Below, one piece after another: positions 1 through 7,451 of a DNA stretch of 64,000 nucleotides; position 1 is the first letter of the stretch, and each line of letters starts with the position of its first letter. Origin of the DNA: Pseudomonas botevensis (GTDB lineage: Bacteria > Pseudomonadota > Gammaproteobacteria > Pseudomonadales > Pseudomonadaceae); the NCBI RefSeq assembly GCF_019145475.1, contig NZ_JAHTKI010000009.1:124001-188000 (forward strand), read 5' to 3'. The notes below the pieces were generated by a model that searched no databases, was not told where the DNA came from, and worked only from the letters and a program-made list of their open reading frames with translations. The translations under genes and the position numbers were made by a program.

Positions 1-1
1 C

Positions 2-409
2 AACGCCAATATCACCACGATCATTCGTGACGACGGCTACCGCCTCTGGGGCAACCGCACGCTGTCGAGCGATCCGAAATGGGCGTTCGTCACCCGCGTT
101 CGCACGCTGTTCATTCTCATGGACGCAGTGCAGGCCGGGCACAAATGGGCGGTTGACCGCTCGATCACCAAGACCTACGTCAAAGCCGTTACCGACGGCC
201 TGGAAGCGTTCATGCGCGACCTGAAGAACGAAGGCGCGGTGATCAACTTCGAAGTGTTCCCGGACCACGAGCTGAACACGGCCAGCCAGATCGAGCAGGG
301 CAAAGTGTATTGGCGCATCCGCTTCACCGACGTGCCGCCGGCTGAAAACCCGAATTTCCTTTTCGAGGTCACCAACGAATGGATGACCGAAGTGCTTGAG
401 CCTGCCTAA
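2..409 (+). CDS. Contractile tail sheath protein (gpFI-like), C-terminal part
   Basis: This is the last 135 residues of a P2-type tail sheath protein; the gene starts upstream of the window and is open from base 2. The visible part contains the conserved LWGNRTL segment followed by WAFVTRVRT, which is typical of sheath C-terminal domains. The sheath polymer surrounds the tail tube and contracts to drive it through the target envelope. It is followed after 12 nt by the tube gene, the invariant sheath-tube order of P2-like tails and R-type pyocins. A strong Shine-Dalgarno (AAGGAGG) at the end of this gene serves the next one. Family assignment is secure; the full length cannot be judged here. 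Confidence 0.93.
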   Translation, partial: NANITTIIRDDGYRLWGNRTLSSDPKWAFVTRVRTLFILMDAVQAGHKWAVDRSITKTYVKAVTDGLEAFMRDLKNEGAVINFEVFPDHELNTASQIEQGKVYWRIRFTDVPPAENPNFLFEVTNEWMTEVLEPA

Positions 410-421
410 GGAGGCGCCCTG

Positions 422-925
422 ATGATTCCTGAAGTTCTCTCCAACTGCGTCGGGTTTATCGACGGCGTCAGTTTTGCCGGCGAAATGCCGAGCCTCACCT
501 TGCCCAAGGTGGTCCTGAAAACCGATCCCTATCGAGGCGGCGGCATGGCCGGCGAAGTCGAGGTCTCGACCGGCGTGGAAAAGCTCGAAGCCGGTTTCAC
601 CACCAACGGTGTGCGCCGTGAAGCACTTAAGTTCTTCGGCCTGTCTGACCGCACCGCCTGCAGCGCGGTGTTCCGAGGCTCGTTCAAGGGGCTGAAGGGC
701 AAGGTCACCCCGGTGATCGTCACGATGCGTGGTGGCATCAAGGAAGTCGACATGGGCGACTGGAAGGCCGGTGATAAGGCCGAGACCAAACACAACATGG
801 CGTTGACCTACTACAAGCTCGAGGTCGGTGGTCGAGTGATCTACGAGATCGACATGCTGGGCATGGTGCTGGTCGTTGACGGCGTCGACCAACTTGCAGA
901 AGAACGTACGGCCCTGGGCCTTTAA
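422..925 (+). CDS. Tail tube protein (gpFII-like)
   Basis: This 167-residue protein is the major tail tube subunit of a P2-like contractile tail, which forms the rigid inner tube pushed through the cell envelope. The N-terminus opens with a short MIPEV start and continues with LPKVVLKTDPYRGGGM, as in P2 gpFII homologues, and the size matches the family (about 170 residues). The ATG is preceded by AAGGAGG, so the start is firm. It lies between the sheath and the tail chaperone genes, all on the plus strand and closely spaced, so they are one transcription unit. Confidence 0.93.
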   Translation: MIPEVLSNCVGFIDGVSFAGEMPSLTLPKVVLKTDPYRGGGMAGEVEVSTGVEKLEAGFTTNGVRREALKFFGLSDRTACSAVFRGSFKGLKGKVTPVIVTMRGGIKEVDMGDWKAGDKAETKHNMALTYYKLEVGGRVIYEIDMLGMVLVVDGVDQLAEERTALGL

Positions 926-937
926 GGACACGAAGAA

Positions 938-1258
938 ATGACTCAAACGAATCAAACTACAGCGGAAAAAAAACTCCCATCCTGGCTGCACCTGACCGAG
1001 GAAGGGTTTCGTATCTCGCTGCGACACCCCACCGAGCTGTCGGGCGTGCTGGTCGACACGCTGACCCTTCGCGCGCCATGTGTGCGTGATATCCGGGCCG
1101 CGCAAGCCGCCTGCAACGGCGACGAAGAAAAGCGCGAAATGTCGCTGTTTTCCTCGCTGACCCAGACCCCGGAGGCGGATCTGATGGCCCTCAAGCTGGT
1201 CGACTACATGCGCCTGCAGAAGGGCTATTTTCGTCTGGTCCAGGACGACGAGGTTTGA
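938..1258 (+). CDS. Tail assembly chaperone gpE-like
   Basis: This 106-residue protein sits exactly where P2 gpE lies, between the tube and tape-measure genes. In P2-like phages gpE and a frameshifted E+E' product act as chaperones that bind the tape measure during tail assembly and are absent from the finished particle. The middle part (LRAPCVRDIRAAQAAC) and acidic C-terminus fit this group, though sequence conservation is low and the call leans on position. The reading frame closes at a TGA preceded by GTT; an E'-type segment continues in the +1 frame immediately after (see the next entry). Confidence 0.8.
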   Translation: MTQTNQTTAEKKLPSWLHLTEEGFRISLRHPTELSGVLVDTLTLRAPCVRDIRAAQAACNGDEEKREMSLFSSLTQTPEADLMALKLVDYMRLQKGYFRLVQDDEV

Positions 1259-1268
1259 CGGACCGACG

Positions 1269-1370
1269 TTGAAAGGGCTTGCCAAGCGTCTGGCCAGGGA
1301 GACCGGTTTCTCTGCCGCCGAGATCACGGCCATGCCGTTCAACGAAATCGTGTGGTGGCTCACGGACTGA
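1269..1370 (+). CDS. GpE'-like tail segment (probable frameshift extension of gpE)
   Basis: A short frame encodes about 33 residues ending in AAEITAMPFNEIVWWLTD, which resembles the P2 GpE'-type peptide found after gpE. No good ribosome binding site or ATG precedes it; the only nearby start is a TTG at 1269. The frame is open upstream through the end of gpE (back past 1218), so the product is more likely an E-E' fusion made by ribosomal frameshifting. gpE reads in the frame of position 938 and this segment is one base forward (+1, or -2), unlike the -1 shift of P2. The start given is the latest possible one. Confidence 0.6.
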   Translation: MKGLAKRLARETGFSAAEITAMPFNEIVWWLTD

Positions 1371-1405
1371 GCTGCCCCATCCATCCCTGACCCATAGGCA
1401 CGCAC

Positions 1406-4009
1406 ATGGCGAAGAACATCGCGTTGGGCTTTGTCATCGGCGGGGCCGTCGATCCGACGGTCGGCAAAGCCTTCAAGGACGTCGAAAGCAAGATCAAGCA
1501 TCTGGACACGGTAGGCAGCAAAGTACGGGTCCTGCAGAACACCATCGGCGACACCATGCGACTGCGCGAAGAATGGCGCAAGGCGCACGCAACCGGCGCC
1601 GCCGGGGCAGACAAGTTGCTGGCCAAGTACGAAAAGAACCTCGACCTGCTCAAGAAACAAGGCGTTGAGGTCGGGCGTCTGACCAAGGCCTACGCCACGA
1701 TGGGCCGCGTTGCCGCCGGGGCTGAACTCAAGGCGCTCGGGCATCGGCAAATGGAGGAAGGCCGGCAGGGAATGAAAAGCACCCTCGGCCAGGCCGGTGC
1801 TCTGTCGGCCGCCGTGGCCATCCCGACGAAGGTCAGCGCGGACTACGGCGCGATCATTCGTGACATCGCAATCAAGGCCAACATTGCCAACTCGCCAGAA
1901 GAAACGCAGCTCTCCAAAACCGTGATCGACACATCACGCGATACGGGCATGGCGCGCAACCAAGTGGCGGAGCTGGTCAACGCCCTGGTCGGCGCCGGCA
2001 TGGAGCTGGATAAGGCGCTGGCTTATGCGCCGACGGCGGCCAAGTTCGCTGTGGGGCAGGGATCGGACGGCACGGAAACCGCCAAGATGATCAACGCCTT
2101 GGGACAGAACGCCAAGATCACCGACCCGGCCGTGATGCAAAAGGCGCTGGAGGCCATCGCCTATCAGGGCCAGGCAGGCAGCTTTGAAGCGGTCGACATG
2201 GCCAAGTGGTTTCCGGAACTGTTGGCCGGCATGGGCAAGCTGGGCATCACCGGCATGGACTCGGTGTCGCAATTGGGCGCGATGTTGCAGGTACAGATGA
2301 AGACGGCCGGCGGCTCGGACGAGGCGGCCAATAACCTCAAAAACTGGATGGAGAAAATCGGTTCCAGCGAAACGGTCAAGGCCTATGAGAAGGCGGGCAT
2401 CGACTATAAGGGGTCGCTGCAGACCGGTCTGCAGAACGGCAAATCCACACTGGAGTCCAGTTTCGCGCTGGCCCAGAAATACATCGAGGCGACTGACCCG
2501 AAGCGAGCGGCCGAGATGGCGAAAGCCGTGGCCGGCATCAGCAAGGAGAGTGACCCGGAAAAAGCCAAGGGCATGATGAAGTCCCTGGAAGAGGCCTTGC
2601 GTACCGGCGACCTGTTTGCCGACATGCAGGTCAAGGCTGCTTTGACCGCGTACATGCAGAATAAGGATCTGTATGAGCAATTGAAGAAAGATTCGGCCAA
2701 TGCCACCGGGATCCTCGACAAGAACCTGGCTGAACGCCGGCAGACGTCCGCGCAAAAATGGTCCGAGATGGCCCAGAGCATGGACGATGCCATGCGCAGC
2801 ATCGGTGATGCGATTCGGCCGGTTACGGATGCGGTCGCGGACGGCATCACCAACGTCAGCCGTCAGCTCGCGGGGTTGGCCGACGAATCGCCGCGATTGG
2901 TGACTGCCATCGGCACGGCCGTCGCAGGCCTGGTCGCGCTCAAGGGCGCCGTCAGTGCGTTCAAGATGGGCAAGGGCTTGATGAACATCGGGCGCGGCAC
3001 CCTGATGGGCAATCCGAACATCCCGCAAAAGGTCATCGTTACCAACCTGCCGTCCGTTGGTGGTGGTCTTGATGCCGGCGACCTCGATTCCGGTGGTGAT
3101 GGCAAAAAAGGTAAGGGGGGTAAAGGCAGCAAAGGCGGTGGTCGTGGGGGCGGCGTTAGAGGGATGGGCACCGGTACTGGCGGGATGATCAAGGGCACAG
3201 CGGTGTTAGCGGTGGCGGAGGCGGGATTCAAAGCCTGGGACACCTACCAGAACGCCGAGACCCAAGACGAGAAAGCCGAGGGTTACGGCGGCGCTGCAGG
3301 CGGATTGGCCGGTACATTGGCGGGGGCAGCGGCGGGGGCCGCCATCGGCTCGGTGGTGCCGGTCATTGGTACTGCCATTGGTGCATTGGTCGGTGGCATT
3401 CTTGGCAACATGGGCGGTGATGCTTTGGGTCGCTACGCCGGTAAAGAGTTGTTTGGCACGGACGAGTCGCTGAAGAAAGTGCCGGATGCCGGGCCGCTGA
3501 TGATGACCAACGCCGGACAGAACATACCGCCGGTGATGGGCGATATGTCGCGTTCATTCGCGCCGGTACCGATTGTCAAAGACTTGGTCCAGCCGCAGCC
3601 GAAAATGTTGCCCTTGATGACGGGAGCGGTGCCCAACGCTCAAGCGGATATCGAGGCCGCCAAACCCGTCGGGGTGATACCAGCAACGTTGCCGGCGCCT
3701 GCAACCCGGCAACTGTTACCCGAGCGGGGGCCGGCCAGCGCCGCCTTGGGCGATGTGACCCGCTCACTGAGTCAGCCGGCACCACCGAGCGTTCCTGCAA
3801 CACTGGCACCGCCAGCCGAGGCGAAAGTCCAGTCGACCAAGACCGAACAACGTTTCGAGATCCAGGCACCGCTGCACATCACCGTGCAAGGCGACGTGAA
3901 GGATCCGGCGCAGTTGGCGAGGGAGCTTCAGCCCTATATCGATCAACAATGGCGTCAGTCCACGCAGCAACTGCAGAACCGTTCGCTGTATGACGAGCCG
4001 CATGTGTAA
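1406..4009 (+). CDS. Tail tape measure protein (gpT-like)
   Basis: This 867-residue protein sets tail length and is threaded in the tube lumen before firing. It has the usual make-up: an N-terminal helical region (residues about 1-110), a long helical middle rich in Ala, Lys and Glu, a hydrophobic alternating segment around SAFKMGKGLMNIGRG, a low-complexity Gly/Lys tract (about residues 560-590, GGDGKKGKGGKGSKGG), and an Ala/Gly hydrophobic stretch (about 635-675) that could span a membrane. The Pro-rich C-terminal third is followed by a predicted beta segment (FEIQAPLHITVQGDVKD). It follows the E/E' chaperones by 35 nt and precedes the U-like gene by 9 nt. The length is modest, consistent with a short R-pyocin-like tail. 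Confidence 0.92.
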   Translation: MAKNIALGFVIGGAVDPTVGKAFKDVESKIKHLDTVGSKVRVLQNTIGDTMRLREEWRKAHATGAAGADKLLAKYEKNLDLLKKQGVEVGRLTKAYATMGRVAAGAELKALGHRQMEEGRQGMKSTLGQAGALSAAVAIPTKVSADYGAIIRDIAIKANIANSPEETQLSKTVIDTSRDTGMARNQVAELVNALVGAGMELDKALAYAPTAAKFAVGQGSDGTETAKMINALGQNAKITDPAVMQKALEAIAYQGQAGSFEAVDMAKWFPELLAGMGKLGITGMDSVSQLGAMLQVQMKTAGGSDEAANNLKNWMEKIGSSETVKAYEKAGIDYKGSLQTGLQNGKSTLESSFALAQKYIEATDPKRAAEMAKAVAGISKESDPEKAKGMMKSLEEALRTGDLFADMQVKAALTAYMQNKDLYEQLKKDSANATGILDKNLAERRQTSAQKWSEMAQSMDDAMRSIGDAIRPVTDAVADGITNVSRQLAGLADESPRLVTAIGTAVAGLVALKGAVSAFKMGKGLMNIGRGTLMGNPNIPQKVIVTNLPSVGGGLDAGDLDSGGDGKKGKGGKGSKGGGRGGGVRGMGTGTGGMIKGTAVLAVAEAGFKAWDTYQNAETQDEKAEGYGGAAGGLAGTLAGAAAGAAIGSVVPVIGTAIGALVGGILGNMGGDALGRYAGKELFGTDESLKKVPDAGPLMMTNAGQNIPPVMGDMSRSFAPVPIVKDLVQPQPKMLPLMTGAVPNAQADIEAAKPVGVIPATLPAPATRQLLPERGPASAALGDVTRSLSQPAPPSVPATLAPPAEAKVQSTKTEQRFEIQAPLHITVQGDVKDPAQLARELQPYIDQQWRQSTQQLQNRSLYDEPHV

Positions 4010-4018
4010 GGAGGGGCA

Positions 4019-4864
4019 ATGGCCTACATGGAACAATTGCAGTCGGGCCTGAAGCAACTGGCGGCGGCAGGGGAGAGCGGTCGCCGAAGCCTTGACGGCA
4101 TGATGGGACCGGTCAACGGGGCGATCAGTGAAATCAGCGGTGCGGCGCTGGAGCTGGAGGGCGTCCCATTTGTTGGGCCGGCCATCGGAGCGAAGCTGCA
4201 GCGCGTGATGCGCGGCGTCAATGCCGCCCAGGCCAAGGTCGGCCAGGTGGTCGCCACCTACAACAAGGCGACCCGCGCCGTGTCGCAGATCGATGAGCGC
4301 ATGGGCGAACTGAAGGAACAGGCCGCGCGGGTGTCCACCGCGATCAACAAGGTCGCGGGCAAGGTCAGCCCGTCGCTGGCCAATATCGTGCCGACCAGTT
4401 CCCTGGGCGGCGATGCCACGCCGGTGCCGGAAGCGGTGAAGCCGTTCCCGCATCTGCTGATCGTGCAACCGCAGGATCCACAGGCGCAGCCGTACTACTT
4501 CAACCTGGACACAGCAGCCTTTGATGAACTGCGACGGTCGACCGAATTTCGGTGGGCTTCGCAGGAGCGCCTGAGCCGGCGACCGGCGCAGCAGGCGGTG
4601 GGCATCGGTGAGGAAAAAATCACCCTCAAGGGCGCGATCTTTCCCGGCTTCAAGGGTGGCATCAAACAATTGGACACACTGCGCAGTCTCGGTGCCCAGC
4701 TCAAGCCGCTGACCCTCACCACCGGTTATGGCGACGTGCTTGGCACCTGGTGCCTGAAGAGCGTTGAAGAAGAACAGAGCGCGCTGCTGCAGGGCGGGAT
4801 TCCGCGCAAGCAGGCGTTCACTTTGGAGTTTGTGCGTTATGGCGACGACTTGCAGAACGTCTGA
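4019..4864 (+). CDS. Tail protein, gpU domain with N-terminal extension
   Basis: The C-terminal half (from about residue 140) matches P2 gpU, a tail-completion protein at the end of the tube: FRWASQERLSRRPAQQ, then GFKGGIKQLDTLRSLG and FTLEFVRYGDD. P2 gpU is roughly 160 residues; this protein has 281 because about 130 extra helical residues precede the gpU domain, as seen in R-pyocin-type clusters. A very strong Shine-Dalgarno (AAGGAGG, 6 nt before ATG) fixes the start. Its last 26 nt overlap the gpX gene, so the two are translationally coupled. Confidence 0.85.
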   Translation: MAYMEQLQSGLKQLAAAGESGRRSLDGMMGPVNGAISEISGAALELEGVPFVGPAIGAKLQRVMRGVNAAQAKVGQVVATYNKATRAVSQIDERMGELKEQAARVSTAINKVAGKVSPSLANIVPTSSLGGDATPVPEAVKPFPHLLIVQPQDPQAQPYYFNLDTAAFDELRRSTEFRWASQERLSRRPAQQAVGIGEEKITLKGAIFPGFKGGIKQLDTLRSLGAQLKPLTLTTGYGDVLGTWCLKSVEEEQSALLQGGIPRKQAFTLEFVRYGDDLQNV

Positions 4865-5045
4865 CGGGGATCTGCTGGATACCTTGTGTTACCACGCTTA
4901 TGGACATCTGGAAGGCACCGTCGAGGCGGTGCTCGATGCCAATCAGGGGCTGGCCGATGAGCCGCAACCCTACCGTGCCGGCATCGTGATCGAGCTACCG
5001 GATTTGCCTGTTGCTACCGAGGAAACCTTAGCGTTGTGGAATTGA
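4839..5045 (+). CDS. Tail protein X (gpX-like, LysM-type)
   Basis: This 68-residue protein has the layout of P2 gpX: an acidic start with the GDLLDTLCYHAYG segment, then VLDANQGLAD and a hydrophobic IVIELPDLP strand, the small LysM-like fold thought to join the tail tube terminus or baseplate. I chose the ATG at 4839, inside the end of the gpU gene, because earlier residues in this frame have no family match. The overlap with gpU suggests coupled translation. An intrinsic terminator follows about 50 nt downstream. Confidence 0.85.
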   Translation: MATTCRTSDGDLLDTLCYHAYGHLEGTVEAVLDANQGLADEPQPYRAGIVIELPDLPVATEETLALWN

Positions 5046-5094
5046 TGGACTATAGTTGTTTGGTAACACTTCATTTCTGCAGCTCCACCCCTTT

Positions 5095-5122
5095 AAAACC
5101 CGCCCAGTGCGGGTTTTTTTTT
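5095..5122 (+). terminator. Intrinsic terminator between gpX and gpD
   Basis: AAACCCGC (5096-5103) pairs perfectly with GCGGGTTT (5109-5116) across a 5-nt loop and is followed by an unbroken run of T to 5122. The Shine-Dalgarno-like GGAAAA and the ATG of gpD follow at once (5123 and 5133). A terminator in the middle of a tail operon is unexpected; it may cut expression of D and the lysis genes or be a remnant of a former operon end. Confidence 0.85.
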
Positions 5123-5132
5123 GGAAAAAATA

Positions 5133-6182
5133 ATGACTCCAGCGTTTCGAATAATTGCCGATGGTGCCGACATTACTGCGCTGATCAACGACCGATTGCT
5201 GCAGCTGAAAACCACCGACAAGCCTGGCATGGAGTCGGATGAGTTCGAACTGCGCATCGATGACCGTGACGGTGCGGTGGTCCTGCCTCCGCGCGGGGCC
5301 ACCATCGAGATCTTCCTGGGTTATGCGCAAACGTCGCTGACCCGCATCGGACGTTATGTCGTTGACGAGATCGAGCTGTCCGGCCCACCCGATACATTGG
5401 TGATTACTGGCAAGGCCAGCGACATGCGCGGCAGCGGCAAAACCATCCGCAGCGGCAGTTGGGAAAACGTGCCGTTGTCACGGATCGTCGCCGATGTTGC
5501 CGCACGCAATGGCTGGCAACCCGTGTGTTCGGTGCAAACCAAGGTGCCGCGTGCCGATCAGCTCAACGAGTCGGACTTCAACTTCATCACCCGTCTGGCC
5601 AAGCAATATGACTGCACGGCCAAGGTGGCTGACGGCAAGTTGCTGGTGATGCCGCGTCAAGGTGGACAGAGCGCTTCGGGCAAATCATTCGGTGTGGTTC
5701 TGATCCAGCGCGGAGATGTTAGCCGCTTCCAGTTCCGGCTTGGTGACCGCAATACCCACAAGGCGGTGTCGACCAAGCATCAGGACAAGAAAAGCGGAAA
5801 GCTCGCCGTGGTCACCCTGGACAACGACGAGTCTCCGGATGGCCTGCCGCCGGTCCACACCGACCGCCACATCTATCCAAACAAGTCGGCCGCCGAAGCG
5901 GCGGCCCAGGCCCGCCTCACCGCGTTCAACCGGTCCACTGCCGGTGTTCGCTTGGAGATGCGCGGCCGTACTGATCTGTTTGCCGAGCGATCGATTAACG
6001 CTCAGGGCTTCAAGGTCGGTCTCGATGGCGAGTACCTGGTCGACTCGGTAGAGCAGGTATTCACCCAGGCCGGCTGGAGCACGACGGTGGAGTGCAACGG
6101 CGGCAAGAAGGGCAAGGCGAAAGCCAAAGGCAAGAAGAAAAAAGCGGCGAAGGATCTGAAAGTCGTTCAGCTCAAGCAGTAG
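5133..6182 (+). CDS. Tail protein D (gpD-like, late control/hub)
   Basis: This 349-residue protein belongs to the P2 gpD (phage late control D) family, which forms the hub at the base of the tube, similar to the gp27 fold. It opens with FRIIADGADITALI and has the family segments LQLKTTDKPGMESDEFEL and ATIEIFLGYAQT. The C-terminus is a Lys/Ala-rich basic tail (GKAKAKGKKKKAAKD). The ATG at 5133 is preceded by GGAAAA only 10 nt after the T-run of a terminator hairpin; an upstream TTG at 5121 lies in that T-run and is rejected. The lysozyme gene follows after 32 nt, as in R-pyocin clusters. Confidence 0.9.
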   Translation: MTPAFRIIADGADITALINDRLLQLKTTDKPGMESDEFELRIDDRDGAVVLPPRGATIEIFLGYAQTSLTRIGRYVVDEIELSGPPDTLVITGKASDMRGSGKTIRSGSWENVPLSRIVADVAARNGWQPVCSVQTKVPRADQLNESDFNFITRLAKQYDCTAKVADGKLLVMPRQGGQSASGKSFGVVLIQRGDVSRFQFRLGDRNTHKAVSTKHQDKKSGKLAVVTLDNDESPDGLPPVHTDRHIYPNKSAAEAAAQARLTAFNRSTAGVRLEMRGRTDLFAERSINAQGFKVGLDGEYLVDSVEQVFTQAGWSTTVECNGGKKGKAKAKGKKKKAAKDLKVVQLKQ

Positions 6183-6214
6183 CGTCGCATTCCCCAACCT
6201 CACGGAGAACCTCC

Positions 6215-6778
6215 ATGTCACTGACCGAACAACAGTTGCTACGCATCATGCCCAACGCCCGCCGCCAAGCGGGCGTTTTTGTTTCTGCACTCAACGCAGC
6301 GATGGCTCGTCGTCAGATCAACACACCGCAACGCCAGGCGATCTTCCTGGCTCAGGTCGGCCACGAGTCCGGCGAGCTGAATTTCGTTCGCGAGCTGGGT
6401 GGCGACCAGTACCTGAGCAAGTACGACACCGGCACTCTGGCCGCGAGGCTGGGCAACACGCCTGAAGCCGACGGTGATGGTCAGCGCTACCGAGGTCGGG
6501 GGCTGATTCAGGTGACCGGCCACGACAACTACCTGCGCTGCAGCTTGGCACTGTTCGGCGACGAGCGATTGCTGCGTACTCCGGAGCTGTTGGAGTCGCC
6601 TCAGTGGGCGGCTGAATCGGCCGCATGGTTCTGGTCGGTGAATGGGTTGAATGCGCTGGCCGATCAAAACGAATTCAACACGATCACCCGCAGGATCAAC
6701 GGCGGTCTCAACGGCCTGCAGGATCGGCTGGAGTTGTGGGGGCGGGCGAGGGCGGTGTTATGCGTCTCGGCGAACTGA
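6215..6778 (+). CDS. Glycoside hydrolase family 19 endolysin (tailocin lysozyme)
   Basis: This 187-residue enzyme resembles the lytic chitinase-type lysozymes that follow gene D in R-type pyocins. It cleaves peptidoglycan to release particles. The catalytic glutamate lies in the FLAQVGHESGELNFVREL segment, followed by the substrate-cleft motif YRGRGLIQVTGHDNY and SAAWFW, typical of GH19. There is no signal peptide, so it needs a holin, which is not in this window and presumably lies upstream. The ATG at 6215 has a GGAG Shine-Dalgarno. Its 3' end overlaps the Rz gene by 19 nt. Confidence 0.93.
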   Translation: MSLTEQQLLRIMPNARRQAGVFVSALNAAMARRQINTPQRQAIFLAQVGHESGELNFVRELGGDQYLSKYDTGTLAARLGNTPEADGDGQRYRGRGLIQVTGHDNYLRCSLALFGDERLLRTPELLESPQWAAESAAWFWSVNGLNALADQNEFNTITRRINGGLNGLQDRLELWGRARAVLCVSAN

Positions 6779-7302
6779 TCCCGGCTCCGTACCGATGGCT
6801 CGCGAAGGCTGCATTGCTGGCCGTCTTGGCCGGCGGATCGGCCGCCATCGCCTGGCAAGTGCAGGATTGGCGCTATGGCAAAGCGCTTGCCGAACAGGAG
6901 CAACTGCACGCCGACACGCTCAATCAACTGGCCCAGGCCACGGCCGCACAACAGCAAGCCGAGCAAAGTAAACGCCTCGCGCTTGAGCAGCGTCTGGCGA
7001 CCAGCGAACAAACCCATTACCGAGCCTTGAACGATGTCCAACGTGATCAGGGTCGTCTGCGCGACCGTCTTGCCACTGCTGATTTGCGCCTGTCAGTCCT
7101 ACTCAGCGCCTCCACCGGCGCCGGCAATGGATCGGTGCCAGCCACCACCGCCACCAGCGGCGTGGTTCATGGTCCCACAAGAGCCGAACTTGACCCGGCG
7201 CATGCTCAACGAATTGTCGGCGTCACCGACGACGGTGACCGGGGGCTGATCGCCCTTGCGGCCTGTCAGGCATACGCCAAAGAAGTCTCAACACCGAAGT
7301 AA
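6760..7302 (+). CDS. Inner-membrane spanin subunit (Rz-like)
   Basis: This 180-residue protein has a single N-terminal membrane anchor (about residues 12-31, rich in Ala and Leu) followed by a long Gln/Ala-rich helical periplasmic region (QEQLHADTLNQLAQATAAQQ), the classical Rz shape. Rz and Rz1 form the spanin complex that fuses inner and outer membranes at the last step of lysis. It starts inside the end of the lysozyme gene, and a second lipoprotein gene (Rz1) is fully nested in another frame at 7034-7249. A perfect hairpin follows the stop codon. Confidence 0.88.
   Translation: MRLGELIPAPYRWLAKAALLAVLAGGSAAIAWQVQDWRYGKALAEQEQLHADTLNQLAQATAAQQQAEQSKRLALEQRLATSEQTHYRALNDVQRDQGRLRDRLATADLRLSVLLSASTGAGNGSVPATTATSGVVHGPTRAELDPAHAQRIVGVTDDGDRGLIALAACQAYAKEVSTPK
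7034..7249 (+). CDS. Outer-membrane spanin lipoprotein (Rz1-like), nested in Rz
   Basis: This 71-residue protein lies wholly within the Rz gene in a different reading frame. It has a short signal peptide ending in LPLLICAC, a lipobox with the lipidated cysteine at residue 20, and a proline-rich mature part (SAPPPAP, then CQPPPPP), exactly the features of Rz1. It would sit on the inner face of the outer membrane and bind the C-terminus of Rz. The nested arrangement is as in phage lambda. Confidence 0.85.
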   Translation: MSNVIRVVCATVLPLLICACQSYSAPPPAPAMDRCQPPPPPAAWFMVPQEPNLTRRMLNELSASPTTVTGG

Positions 7303-7307
7303 AAAGA

Positions 7308-7345
7308 GCGGTCGATCCGGATGCGTCAACATCCGGATCGACCGC
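7308..7345. terminator. 16-bp perfect hairpin at the end of the lysis genes
   Basis: The arms at 7308-7323 and 7330-7345 are perfectly complementary (core CGGTCGATCCGGATG) around a 6-nt loop. There is no T-run on the plus strand, but five A precede the left arm, so the minus-strand transcript would carry a U-rich tail. It lies 6 nt after the Rz stop codon and probably marks the end of the tailocin transcript, or blocks antisense transcription into it. Confidence 0.6.
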
Positions 7346-7418
7346 CGTCCCTGCAGATTGCCCCTGCAAGTCCAGCCAAGGCTCTTGCTCCGTGCACAAA
7401 GCGCGGCGAGCCTAGCAC

Positions 7419-7434
7419 CTGTTTATCTATACAG
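7419..7434. promoter_or_regulatory. LexA box (SOS operator) before the methyltransferase gene
   Basis: The 16-mer CTGTTTATCTATACAG fits the LexA consensus CTGT-N8-ACAG perfectly and has the AT-rich centre seen in Pseudomonas SOS boxes. It ends 17 nt before the methyltransferase ATG and just before its AAAGG Shine-Dalgarno, so LexA bound here would overlap the promoter or transcript start. This predicts induction by DNA damage, the same trigger that induces R-type tailocins. Confidence 0.75.
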
Positions 7435-7451
7435 TAAAGGTCTTGCTTTTT

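Noticed and set aside
1934..3028. Long minus-strand frame within the tape measure gene
   Set aside because: Shadow of the GC-rich plus-strand gene; His/Arg/Gln-rich composition and no ribosome binding site.
2..7302. Intact prophage
   Set aside because: Only tail and lysis genes are visible; order matches R-type tailocins. Cannot be fully excluded without upstream sequence.
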